Shown piece by piece: positions 26,778-37,000 of a stretch of 64,000 bases of DNA. Under the pieces are notes generated by a model, which saw nothing but the letters and a program-made list of their open reading frames with translations, did not search any database and was not told the origin of the DNA. Positions within the stretch are counted from its first letter, which is position 1. Each line of letters begins with the position of its first letter. The stretch is from Anaerococcus prevotii DSM 20548 (GTDB lineage Bacteria; Bacillota; Clostridia; Tissierellales; Peptoniphilaceae), in the NCBI RefSeq assembly GCF_000024105.1, contig NC_013171.1, forward strand, positions 1,670,501 through 1,734,500, written 5' to 3'. The position numbers and the translations under genes were made by a program.

Positions 26778-28256
26778 TTATTTCTTATTTTTCTTATCGA
26801 GCATTTCTAGGTGGGCCTTCGCAGCCTTCAGATATTCTTTCATTACCTTAATTCTAGCGTATTTCTTTTGCTTGCCTTCTACTATAATCCAAGGAGCATA
26901 GTCTACATTTGTCCTATCTAGCATTTCATTCATTGCTTCGATATATCCGTCCCATTTTTCTCTATTTCTCCAGTCTTCATCTGTTATCTTGTAGAGCTTA
27001 TCTGGAGTGTTTTCTCTTGCCATAAATCTCTTAAGCTGTTCGTCCTTGTCTATGGTTACAAAGAATTTAAGGATGAGACTTCCGTGGTCATAGATTTCCT
27101 TTTCCATATCGAGGATTTCCTCGTAGGCCCTATCCCATTCGACTGTTTTGGCGAAGCCTTCTATCCTTTCTACCATGACTCTCCCGTACCAGGACCTAGA
27201 AAATATTCCCAAGTAGCCGTCTTCCGGTAGATTTTTGTAAAACCTCCACAAGTAGTGGTGGGCTAGCTCATCTTTTGTTGGAGCGGATATGGCATTTACC
27301 TTATAAAGCCTTGGATCTACCTTTTTTACCAGTCTTTCGATAGCTCCGTCCTTTCCTGCGGCATCTACCCCTTCAAAAACTAAGACAGTCGATATGCCCC
27401 TTTGGTAGTATTCGAAGGCCATATCCCTTACTTGTTTTTGGAGGTCTTTCTTCTCCTTGTCATATTCTTCGTCTGTTATGGTCTTTTCTAGGTCGATATT
27501 TTCTAGGATTTTGACATGATTTTTGTAACTTCTTTCTTGGTTTTCCTCGTCTTTTCTCTGAATTTCGACCCTTTCAATCCCCATACTAATCTCATCAAGA
27601 AGGATTCCCAAGGCCTCCTTGCTAGCTTTTTTCTTATCGTTTGAATCTATGATATGCCAAGGACTTGTTTCGAAGTTTGTCGCATTTAGAACCTTCTCGA
27701 AGTGGGCCTTGTAGGCTTTGTAGTTCTCGTTTTCCTTCTTGTCTTCTTTTGATATATAAAAGCTCTTCCTGTTGGACTTTTTAAGTTCTTCGATACGCTC
27801 TTTCTGCTCCTTCTCATCCACATCTAGGAAGAATTTTACAATTATAATCTTGCTATCGTAGAGCATCTTCTCGTGCTTTCTCAAAGACTCTATCCTCTCA
27901 TTTAAGAGATCTTCCTTTATATCTATATTCTCAAAGAGCTTATAATAGAAGGATTTGGCAAAGATTTTGATATGACCATTTCTGGGTGTGCTTTCAAAAA
28001 ACCTCTTCATGGTTGGAAACTTATCGTCGTAGGCCTCGTCCTTCTCGAAGACTTCCACGTCAAAATACTTAGGATTAAGGTCCCTACTTATATCATTTAT
28101 CACATAGCCCTTGCCAGATGACTCGAAGCCATCAACCATGATAAGGATTGGAATATCTAGGTTCTGGCAAATTCTAGCAAGTCTTCCTACTCTTTGGGCA
28201 AGGTCTTTTCTTTTAAAATCACTAAAGTGCATTTCTCTTTTCTCGTTTAATTTCAT
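26778..28256 (-). CDS. pap: PPK2-family polyphosphate:AMP phosphotransferase, two-domain (class II) form
   Basis: The 492-residue cytoplasmic protein contains two tandem PPK2 kinase domains, at about residues 10-230 and 255-490. The C-terminal domain has the Walker A-like VFEGVDAAGKDGAIERL and a lid region SRSWYGRVMVERIEG. The N-terminal domain carries the variant MVDGFESSGKGYVIND. Double-domain PPK2 proteins of class II transfer phosphate from polyphosphate to AMP, giving ADP, and usually only the C-terminal domain is active. It begins 37 bases after the membrane protein gene at 28294-29070. No ppk1 or ppx gene is in the window. The choice of AMP over ADP as acceptor rests on domain layout only. 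Confidence 0.88.
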   Translation of the reverse strand: MKLNEKREMHFSDFKRKDLAQRVGRLARICQNLDIPILIMVDGFESSGKGYVINDISRDLNPKYFDVEVFEKDEAYDDKFPTMKRFFESTPRNGHIKIFAKSFYYKLFENIDIKEDLLNERIESLRKHEKMLYDSKIIIVKFFLDVDEKEQKERIEELKKSNRKSFYISKEDKKENENYKAYKAHFEKVLNATNFETSPWHIIDSNDKKKASKEALGILLDEISMGIERVEIQRKDEENQERSYKNHVKILENIDLEKTITDEEYDKEKKDLQKQVRDMAFEYYQRGISTVLVFEGVDAAGKDGAIERLVKKVDPRLYKVNAISAPTKDELAHHYLWRFYKNLPEDGYLGIFSRSWYGRVMVERIEGFAKTVEWDRAYEEILDMEKEIYDHGSLILKFFVTIDKDEQLKRFMARENTPDKLYKITDEDWRNREKWDGYIEAMNEMLDRTNVDYAPWIIVEGKQKKYARIKVMKEYLKAAKAHLEMLDKKNKK

Positions 28257-28293
28257 GAATAATCCCCCTTTATTGATTCATAGCCTATCAAGC

Positions 28294-29070
28294 CTACAAG
28301 TCCTTAAGTCTTTCCTCTATTCTTGCTCTAAGATTTGGATAGGCTCTGATAATCCTTCTCTCAGATTTCTTATCAAAAACTTTCCTTAAATCAAGCCTTA
28401 TCTTCTCTCCTCTCCTATCGAGATTTTGGCCAAGCTCGCTATTTTCAAACTCTTCTCTTTTTTCTTTAAGGTCTAGGCTTCTTTCTGCGACCTTCTCTCC
28501 AAGCTTATCTGAAACTTGCTTGATCCTAGCGGAGGACTTTTCAATCTCCCTGAACTTCTTGTTAATTCCCAGAATCATGTTGACAGTAGCGAGTAGGTCT
28601 ACAAAAAGGACTAGGGCAAAGATTAGGTCACATCCCAAAAGAAAGCTAGTCGAAAAATGACTTACAAATTGGGCAATGACAGGATGGATTGCTTCATATA
28701 GGATAAAGCAAAGTGCAGCCCAGATTAAAGAAAACTCAAGGCAAATATAGCCTCCTATATTGAGGACCTTATCGGAGTAGTCCCACCACTTCATATGAAA
28801 AAGTTTCTCCAAAACAAAGCCTGTGATAAGCTCGATTAGACTTGCTATAAACATAGAGGCGATTAGCAAAACTAGCTTGTTAGACGAATCCACCAAGCTC
28901 AAAAAGTACAAGACTGCCACAGCACCAAAGCCATATACAGGGCAATAGGGCCCATTAAGGAAACCACTATTGACGAAAACTCCCCTCCTCATAGCCTTAA
29001 AGGAAACTTCAAGTATCCAGCCTATAAAGGCATAGATAAAAAAATAAGTTAAATAATATTCAAAATTCAT
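28294..29070 (-). CDS. CmpB-type putative ABC transporter permease (PF06541 family)
   Basis: A 258-residue integral membrane protein has about five or six helices in residues 1-165 and a charged, probably coiled-coil cytoplasmic tail (about 170-258). The opening YFFIYAFIGWILEVSFKAMR and the FVNSGFLNGPYCPVYGFGAV segment are hallmarks of the family annotated as putative ABC-transporter type IV or CmpB. Its real function is unknown and no ATPase partner is nearby. It is close to the PPK2 gene on the same strand, so the two may share a transcript. Confidence 0.7.
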   Translation of the reverse strand: MNFEYYLTYFFIYAFIGWILEVSFKAMRRGVFVNSGFLNGPYCPVYGFGAVAVLYFLSLVDSSNKLVLLIASMFIASLIELITGFVLEKLFHMKWWDYSDKVLNIGGYICLEFSLIWAALCFILYEAIHPVIAQFVSHFSTSFLLGCDLIFALVLFVDLLATVNMILGINKKFREIEKSSARIKQVSDKLGEKVAERSLDLKEKREEFENSELGQNLDRRGEKIRLDLRKVFDKKSERRIIRAYPNLRARIEERLKDL

Positions 29071-29647
29071 AACTACCCTTTCTATGATAATTCCTATATT
29101 ATAGATAATTATACCCGCTTTGGGACAATAATATATTGCTTAGAAAATAAATATATAGAACTTTCCCTTATCTTAAACAAAGCAAAGGTTATATGGGGTG
29201 TATGATAATATAAAGATTATGTGCTTGCCATAAGGGATGTCTCGGATTTGCTCGACAGTAGGAAGGCGAAAGAAAACAAAGTTTTCTCTAAATCTCCCTT
29301 ACCTCGACCGAAGCGGAGAGGTCTCACAATCTATATTAAAATGCAAGTAATTAAAATTTTTAATAATAGCATTTCACTCAATTATCGCAATCTCAAAAAA
29401 GGAAGTGGTTGAGAGGTCTACAGTCTAAGACGACATGTATAATTAAAGATAAAGTATATCTAAGAAACTACATTTATCTCAAGAGGCTTCTCCACAAGGT
29501 CGAAGCAAGGGAAAAAATTTTGAACAATGAATTGTAATCAATCCCACTCCCTTATGTCGAGCGGAGCGAAGTCGAGACATCCCTATATTTAATAAAATAA
29601 ATACACCTTATAATTATTTCTCAAGTAATTTTGAAATTTCTACCTAC
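29071..29647. repeat. Intergenic region with degenerate palindromic repeats, no gene seen
   Basis: This divergent intergenic region carries relatives of the repeat seen at 26378-26540. The pieces are a CTCGACCGAAGCGGAGAGGT unit (29303-29322), GTCTACAGTCTAAG (29416-29429), a diverged unit at 29481-29511, and CGAGCGGAGCGAAGTCGAGA (29558-29577). A 63-codon reading frame across 29221-29412 has repeat-derived content and no ribosome binding site, so I do not call it. TATAAT-like boxes near 29105-29125 may drive the CmpB gene. Confidence 0.6.
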
Positions 29648-29675
29648 TTGTGTTAGAGTGTTTAGAGAATATAAG
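29648..29675 (+). promoter_or_regulatory. Possible promoter of the NhaC-type gene
   Basis: TTGTGT (29648-29653) and TATAAG (29670-29675) are spaced by 16 bases, about 40 bases upstream of the start codon. The match is moderate. Confidence 0.4.
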
Positions 29676-29716
29676 AGCTTATAGCTTACACTTATCATAA
29701 ATCGAGAGGAAACATC

Positions 29717-31021
29717 ATGAAAGAAAATAATAAAATTTCGGCCAAGGCTTTGATTCCCTTTGCTATATTCATCGGCCTTTACCTAGCCACAGGCCTTTTT
29801 CTCCAAATCAAAGGAGTCGAGATGGCCTTTTACCAACTACCTGCCCCTATAGCAGTCTTTGTCGCAATTATAGTAGCCTTTTTTATCTTTGAAGGAAGTA
29901 TAGAAGATAAGTTCGATACCCTAGTTTCAGGTTGTGGGGACTCTAATATTATAATTATGTGTTTGATCTACCTACTAGCGGGAGCCTTCTCCTCCCTTGC
30001 CAAGGCCTCTGGCGGAGTGGACTCTGTAGTTGCCCTAGGACTTGCCTTTATACCAAGTGGCTTTCTTACAGCAGGAGTCTTTCTCATAGCTTCCTTTATA
30101 TCCATTGCTACAGGATCATCTGTAGGCACTATCACTGCCCTTGGCCCAATCGCAGTAGGACTTGCTAATACTAGCGGTATAAGCCTTGCCCTAATGCTAG
30201 GAGCCTTGGTGGGAGGGGCCATGTTTGGGGACAATCTTTCCATAATCTCCGATACAACCATAGCCGCAACTAGGAGTCAGGGTTGTGATATGAAGGATAA
30301 GTTTAAGATGAATGCCAAAATCGCCATACCCTCCGCAATCCTAACCCTTATCCTCCTTCTAGTATTCGGAGCGCCGAAAGTTACTACAAGTCCGACAGAC
30401 CTTACTTACGACCTTTTATCAATTATCCCCTATCTGTTTGTCCTTATAGTTGCCCTTATGGGAGTCAATGTATTTGTCGTACTTACTGGAGCAATTGGAC
30501 TTTCCTCAGCTCTTTTGCTCCTAAGAGGATCTTCCATTATAGATATATCCCAAATTATCTGGGAAGGCTTTACAGGAATGTTTGAGATTTTCCTTCTTTC
30601 CATGCTTATAGGAGGCCTGTCCAAGATGGTTGCAGATGAAGGAGGAATCAATTGGATAATATCCAAGATTAAAATCTTCGCCACAGACCTTAGGACAGGA
30701 GAGCTTGGCATAGGTCTTCTCGTCTGTCTAGCGGATATCTGTGTCGCTAACAACACCGTAGCAATCATAATCTCAGGGCCTATAGCTAAGAAGATGTCTA
30801 GAGAATTCGAGATTGACCCAAGGCGTAGTGCCTCCCTCCTCGATACCTTCTCCTGTGTCTTCCAGGGAATCATCCCCTACTCTGCCCAGGTCCTCATTGC
30901 AGCAGGCTTTACCGGAGGAGCCCTCGCTCCCTTCGAGCTTATACCCTTCTTCTGGTATCAATTTATCCTTGGCATCCTCGCCATAATCTCAATCCTAGCT
31001 CCTAGAGACCATAAAGAATAA
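29717..31021 (+). CDS. nhaC: NhaC-family Na+/H+ antiporter
   Basis: This 434-residue integral membrane protein with about eleven helices belongs to the NhaC ion-transporter superfamily. The signature GAMFGDNLSIISDTTIAATRS at about residues 172-192 is diagnostic, as is ATGSSVGTITALGPI earlier. The family exchanges Na+ for protons; some members also exchange malate or lactate, so the exact substrate is open. GAGAGGAAACATC precedes the ATG. It is one of only two plus-strand genes, is convergent with the giant surface protein and shares a terminator with it. Confidence 0.85.
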   Translation: MKENNKISAKALIPFAIFIGLYLATGLFLQIKGVEMAFYQLPAPIAVFVAIIVAFFIFEGSIEDKFDTLVSGCGDSNIIIMCLIYLLAGAFSSLAKASGGVDSVVALGLAFIPSGFLTAGVFLIASFISIATGSSVGTITALGPIAVGLANTSGISLALMLGALVGGAMFGDNLSIISDTTIAATRSQGCDMKDKFKMNAKIAIPSAILTLILLLVFGAPKVTTSPTDLTYDLLSIIPYLFVLIVALMGVNVFVVLTGAIGLSSALLLLRGSSIIDISQIIWEGFTGMFEIFLLSMLIGGLSKMVADEGGINWIISKIKIFATDLRTGELGIGLLVCLADICVANNTVAIIISGPIAKKMSREFEIDPRRSASLLDTFSCVFQGIIPYSAQVLIAAGFTGGALAPFELIPFFWYQFILGILAIISILAPRDHKE

Positions 31022-31040
31022 ACCTAATTTTAGGCAAAAG

Positions 31041-31081
31041 AAAGCCCTAGCTTCCATTATTTGGATAACTAGGGTTTTTCC
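31041..31081 (+). terminator. Bidirectional terminator between nhaC and the giant surface protein
   Basis: CCCTAG (31045-31050) pairs with CTAGGG (31069-31074), with an inner TCCA/TGGA pairing and TTTTTC following on the plus strand. On the minus strand TTTCTTTTG follows, so it probably ends both convergent transcripts. Confidence 0.7.
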
Positions 31082-31099
31082 TTTGTCTATTTTAGACTA

Positions 31100-34000
31100 T
31101 TAGCTTAAAGGCTCTTTTTTCTTCTTAGTGTAGATTAAAACTCCACCAAGCATTACGATAAGTCCAATTATCGCAAATCCAATCCATACACCAGGTCCAC
31201 CCGTGAATGGGTATTCTACCTTTCGGTTTTCTATTTGGATTGGTTTTGTTGTGTCATGGTCTCCATATAGTGGCTTATCGCCTGCTAGTATGCTTAGGTC
31301 TAACTTATCTTCAATGGAGTCGTCTATTTGTGAGTTAAATACTAGTTCAAATAGTTGGTCTGCTGCGCCTGTTTCATTATTGTCATCAAGCGTACCAGTG
31401 AATTCCATTACTATTGAATCTGTTGTAGTAATTGGTTTATCTGTTGTAGATGTTTCTCCAAGCATTTCTTTTAGGCCGTATCTCGAACCTGTAAGATTTC
31501 CAGCAGTACCAAATTCTACTGCATCAAATTTCTTATAGTCATCTTTTGTTAAGTCATTAATAGAAGTTTTTCCTTTTTCGCCTTCTGCTAATGATTTCTT
31601 AACAAGAGCTACATTGACTTCTCCGCCAGTGCCTTTTCCATTTCCTGTTGAGTCCTTATATTTTGGTGTTATCTTCCAGTTATTTTCCAATATACGGATA
31701 TAGGACTGATAAGATGGAATTGTCATTTTAGTGTGGTTAGGGTTAATAATAATTCTTTGTTTGAATGTTCCCTTATCCTTATCCACTTCTAGGATTTCAC
31801 TTGTGATAAGTGACTTAGCACTTGCCTTGTGAGTTGCCTTAGTCAAATCTTTTTCAAGAGTTTGAACCTTACCATTTTCTAGCTTAAATTCTCTAATTAA
31901 ACCAGTCGCCTTAGTATAACCACTTGGTGCCTTAGTTTCTTTTAGGGCATAGTAACCATCTTTGGATATAGGAAGTTTGAACTTACCCTTCTCGCCAGAA
32001 GTCACTGTCATAGTTACTTCTTCGCCGTCTTTAGTGACCTTATAAGGCTGGTATTTGTCTTCTTCCTTTTCTTTGTAATGAACTTCAAAGACTGCACCTT
32101 CAAGTTTGGTCTCGTGATTATTTCCGTCGACTTTTTCAAACTCGATTTCCTTGTAGTTTACAACATCAATTGGTTCTGCACTTACAGGCTCTGTTACTGT
32201 TTCAGCATTGTCAGATCCTGTTAGTTTATTTGTTACTGAACTTCCAAAAGCCCCCATTTTTCTTAGAAGACTATTGGTATCTTCTGTTGGTTTTTCCTTA
32301 ACAACTTGTCTAGTTATTACTCCATCTTCACCAACGGTAAATTCTACTATATGGCCTTCTATCTTGCCGTAGCCTGTTGGGGCTTCGGTTTCTATTAGGG
32401 CATATTTACCAGCTTCTAGTTTTTCATACTTAACTAGGCCGTCTTTCTCAGAAGTTCTTTCTGAACCTTGAACTTCTATCCAGTTTTTACCGTCACTTGG
32501 TTTTTCATAATATTTAACAAGTTTGAACTTAGCTCCTTCTAGAATCTTACCATCTTGGTCTATTTTCTTGAAGTTTATTTCATTCTTAGGGTTGATTGCA
32601 TCTATCTCAAGCTTAGCACTTGCTGAGGTCTTGTTTTCAAAGATACGAACCCCATTTGTTCTTTCTACATATGGTTGTTCAAATACATTTGTAACATTGC
32701 CATATCTATCATAAGTGTAAACTTTATTAAATAGTTTTGCATAGGTATCGTAGGATGCTATATCCTTCTTATCTACCTGGCCTGTTACCTTTAAGATCAA
32801 GGAATCATACTGGTTATATGGTCCCAGGGTTATATCTACATTTTCATCAGCCTTTGGTTGGTAATAACCATACCAGCTGTGCCAGTTGAGGTTATCACTT
32901 GATTCATCCACACCAAAGGATTCTGGCATGTCTTGATTTACAAAATCCTGAATTGTACCTTTCTTACGAGTGTTGTAATTGTAGTAGTTATAACCATTTT
33001 GTTTTAGGTTAATAACATCTACCCTTAGGTTTTTGACATCTTCACTTGGCTTGTACCTAAATGTTACAGGGTCTTTTGATTGATTCATATTTCTATTGAT
33101 ATAGAAGTATTGAACAAATTCTCCACTTTCCCTATCAAAGCTTACTATCTTTGATGTCATATTTAGCCCATAGATTTCTGCCATATTAAGTTCATAGTCT
33201 ACAGCAATACTATTTTTCTTAAATTCTGTACCCTCAATTCCCATGCCAACTTCTTCGTTTTTACTTGAGTTTTGAACCTTCATTAGGTTGATATGGGCTG
33301 TAATAGTATTTGCAAATTCGGTCTTGTTGTATTGGTCGGCATAAGATGTGAAGACATAGGTTAGGGTTCCTGCTTCTTTATCATACTTAGCCTTGGCTAT
33401 TGTACCGACTCCATCTGCGAATAAGTCGAGGTTTTGTGATTTTTCTCTCATTACTCCTTCAAGGTCGATATTATCACTTAGCTTGATTGTGAAATAGTCA
33501 CCAGCTTTTATAGCTGTGTCATCCTTAATATTGAAGGTGTTTTTAAATTCTAAAGCATGACCCTTGTGTGGGTGAATCTTTGAATTTCCTTCATTTTCTG
33601 TTCCATCATTTCCATCTGGTCTTAGAACAGACATTTCTGAATTCATTTCAATGCTCTTAGAAATATCTCTATTTCCGACATCACTGTCATTGATGTATGG
33701 GTCTAGTCCCACACCACCGACTGTGAATCTCCATTTTTTACCCTTGTTTTGGTAGCCTTTTGGAGCCTTGGTTTCTTCTAGTTCGTATTGACCGATTGGT
33801 AGTTCATCAAAGACGATTTTTCCATCTTGACCAACTGTCTTAGTATAACTTCCGTCATTCTTATTAGCATCTTCATCGCCTTCTACTTGTCTACTAATTC
33901 TAGTTAGCTTAAACTCTGCTCCTGGAAGTAGGTTTTCATTATCATCGTACTTAGTAAGCTCTACCTTACCTTTTCCTGGGACTTCGTTGATAATCTTACC

Positions 34001-37000
34001 CATGTTCTTGGCAGTAGCACTTGTTACATAGTCGACTAGCTTACCTTCTTTTGGAGTAATCTTTGGATCATCTGGAGCATATTGGAAGATACCATTACCT
34101 TCGTTGTACTCAAGGGTTACAACACCCCTACCTGGTGTCACTTCTCCAGTCTTACCATCAACGATTTCTCCTTGGTAGGCAACCGTGAAGTGAAGTACAG
34201 GGTCTTTGATTGGTTTGTAGCCTTCTGGAGCTTTTACTTCCATTAGTCTATAACGGCCTGGTTTTAGTCCTCTGAATCCGAAGTAACCGTTGAAGGCTGA
34301 TGCTACAGTTGTACCTGGTACGTCTTCGTATTGTCCACCTGGTCCACGTACTTGAAGTTTAAATACTGCACCTTCTAGCCTGTTGTTTGTTACCTTTTCG
34401 CTGTTTATGTCGTCTTTTGAATCCTTACGACCGTGCTTTGAGAAGGTAATATTGAAGGTTTCTTCTTCATTTATAAACTCAAGACCTTCCCTAGGTATTT
34501 CTTTGTGGCCCTTTGAGTTATAAAGTGGGTTAAGGTTGACAGATGTATCTGCATGGACAGCTGGATTTCCGATTTCTGGATCTATAATACCAGTCTTGTA
34601 TGTCTTGCCATTATATTCGACTTCTTTGCCTACAAAGTTTTTGTATTTGCTTTCTTTTCCATTAATAGTTGATTTTGATTGTGACCATGCCTTGGCTGCA
34701 TCTGCACCTTCTCGTGATTTAACATATTCTGCAACTTGGCTAGCACCACCTTGGTAGGATGCTCCTGGGAAGGCTTCGTAAGTTGCATTACCTTTCTTAT
34801 CTAGTTTAAGTTGCTTAAAGTGTCTTTCTCCATTATAGAAGTCTACATGAAGGTCAATCTTACCTAAGTCTTCTTGTGGGATATTATACTTATCAGCCTT
34901 GTCAGACTTACCTGTGATTATAACATCATCATAGAAGCCTTCTACATCTACTATATAGACACCTTTTTCAAGGTTTAGTTGGTCTTCGTCAAAGCCCCAG
35001 TCAAATGGTCTCCGCCTAGCTGTCTTTATCATAGACATATTATCATTTGCAAGGTCGTAAGTTCTTATAATCTTATCAAGTTCAGGGTCATTCATATTAT
35101 TGAAATCTTTTGGATTTGATAACTTATAAGCTGTGAAATAAGCCGTCTTTACACCATCTTTTATAGTTTCTGGTGGAGCTCCTGGAGTATCAATTTCCTC
35201 TCTCTTATACTTCGGTGTGATTTGAAGGTTAAGAGGACTTGTTCCATTGTATGCTCTTGTATCTATATAGATTCTTTGAATATAGGTCTTAGATTCTGTA
35301 TCTATATAGGTTAGCCTTGACTTATATTTAATACCAGCATTATCAGCTGAATATCCTGCATTTGACTTCTTGTTATCATTTATAAAGCTTGATGGACTTG
35401 CTTCTGGTCCTTGATATTCGGCATACATCCTGCCGCCATCATCCTTGACCTCAATCTTCCAGTCAGCTTCACTCTTCTTAAAGCCTGTAGGAGCCTTGGT
35501 TTCTCTTAGGACGTAGTAACCTTTTTGAAGTTTAACAACATTTCCTGCTTGGTCTTTAAATATTACATCACCCTTTTCATCAGATTTTGCTGTTAGTTCT
35601 CCAAAGCTTGTGTCGACTTTTGAATAGGTCTTATCAGTCATCTTATGAAGTGTGAATGTAGCACCTTCAAGTTTATCCCCACCTGGAGATCTCTTTAGAA
35701 TCTTAGGAGTAATACCAGCTTTTTTGTTGGTAATCTTAACAAGCTCTTGAGTTTCTCCATTTTTGATTAGCTTATCTTCATCTGTTGGAACAAACTTATC
35801 AATTGGGTCATCAGATTTTCCTACACGAACTTCTTCTGCAACTGGTTCAGTTCTTGATAATTCTACCTTGTTATAGGCAGTAATTATTTCGTTACTTGCC
35901 TTTTTATTTTGAAGAGCCAGAACAACATCTTGTGGCCAGTCTGCTGGAGCTGTTGCTTCTTGTAGGCCAGCTTTTTTAATATTATAAGTTGCAGTATACC
36001 TTGTTTTTACCTCTCCATCAGAACCAGGCTTGTCAACTTTTCTCTCGCCTGGAAGAAGTGATTCATCAACTGTAACCTTGGTTTCTTTTTTAAGAATCTC
36101 AGTTTTCTCTTCAGATTCTGTTCTTTCGCCATATGGTTTATTAGTGTAGTCACCATAGACAGTTACATTTGATTCTGGCATGGTGAATGATCCAAGACCT
36201 GTTGAAAGGTCAAAGGTGAAGTTATCTACAGCTCCCCCATAAGGTGCCTTTGTAACTCTTGCACCTGTTAGCTTATAATTTGAGCCAGCGGTAATTTGGA
36301 AGTTAACTGTATCTCCAGCTTTAACACTAAGTCCGTTAGTGCCTGTGCCATTAATACTTATATAACCTCTTGTATCACCATCTTTATATACAAGGTAACT
36401 TGCAGTTTGTGATTTTGGCTTGAATGTAGCTTTTACCATTACATTTGATGATGGCATATTAAATGTCATTGAGTTTTTATCAATATCTACATCGCTATTT
36501 CCATCATTATAGTAAAGCCTGTCTAGTTCTTCATTAGAATCTGGTGTGACATTTACCTTTACTTGTGTGCCCGCAGCTACATTTTGGCTTGGACTTGCAC
36601 TAATCTTTGTATTTTCAGTCCAAACTGTGTAGGTTGTTTGTGCTTCATCCTTTGTACCGTATTCTATAATTCTTGGCTTAGGATCAACTTTTTCTTTGGT
36701 TTTTACAAAGACTGGATTAGGTTGTTTTACTCCGTCAATATAAGTTACCTTGTAGATATCTATTTGATAACCTTCCTGGCCAGCAGAAACTTCTTTTTCT
36801 TCGCCTTTTTTCATATTGACGTTTGGTCTACGTTCTGGCTCTGTAGGAATTGGAAGGGTTGTTCTTACTTCTTCTTCCTTGACTTCTGTCTTTGGACCTT
36901 GGGATAAGTTTTTATTAACTCCATCTTCATTTGAGTAAGAATCTCCTGCCCAGGTATTGTAATCTTTAGTACCCCATGGACCGCTTCCTGATTTTGTATC

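Noticed and set aside
29221-29412. Plus-strand 63-codon frame in the intergenic region
   Set aside because: It runs through degenerate palindromic repeats and has no ribosome binding site or family resemblance.
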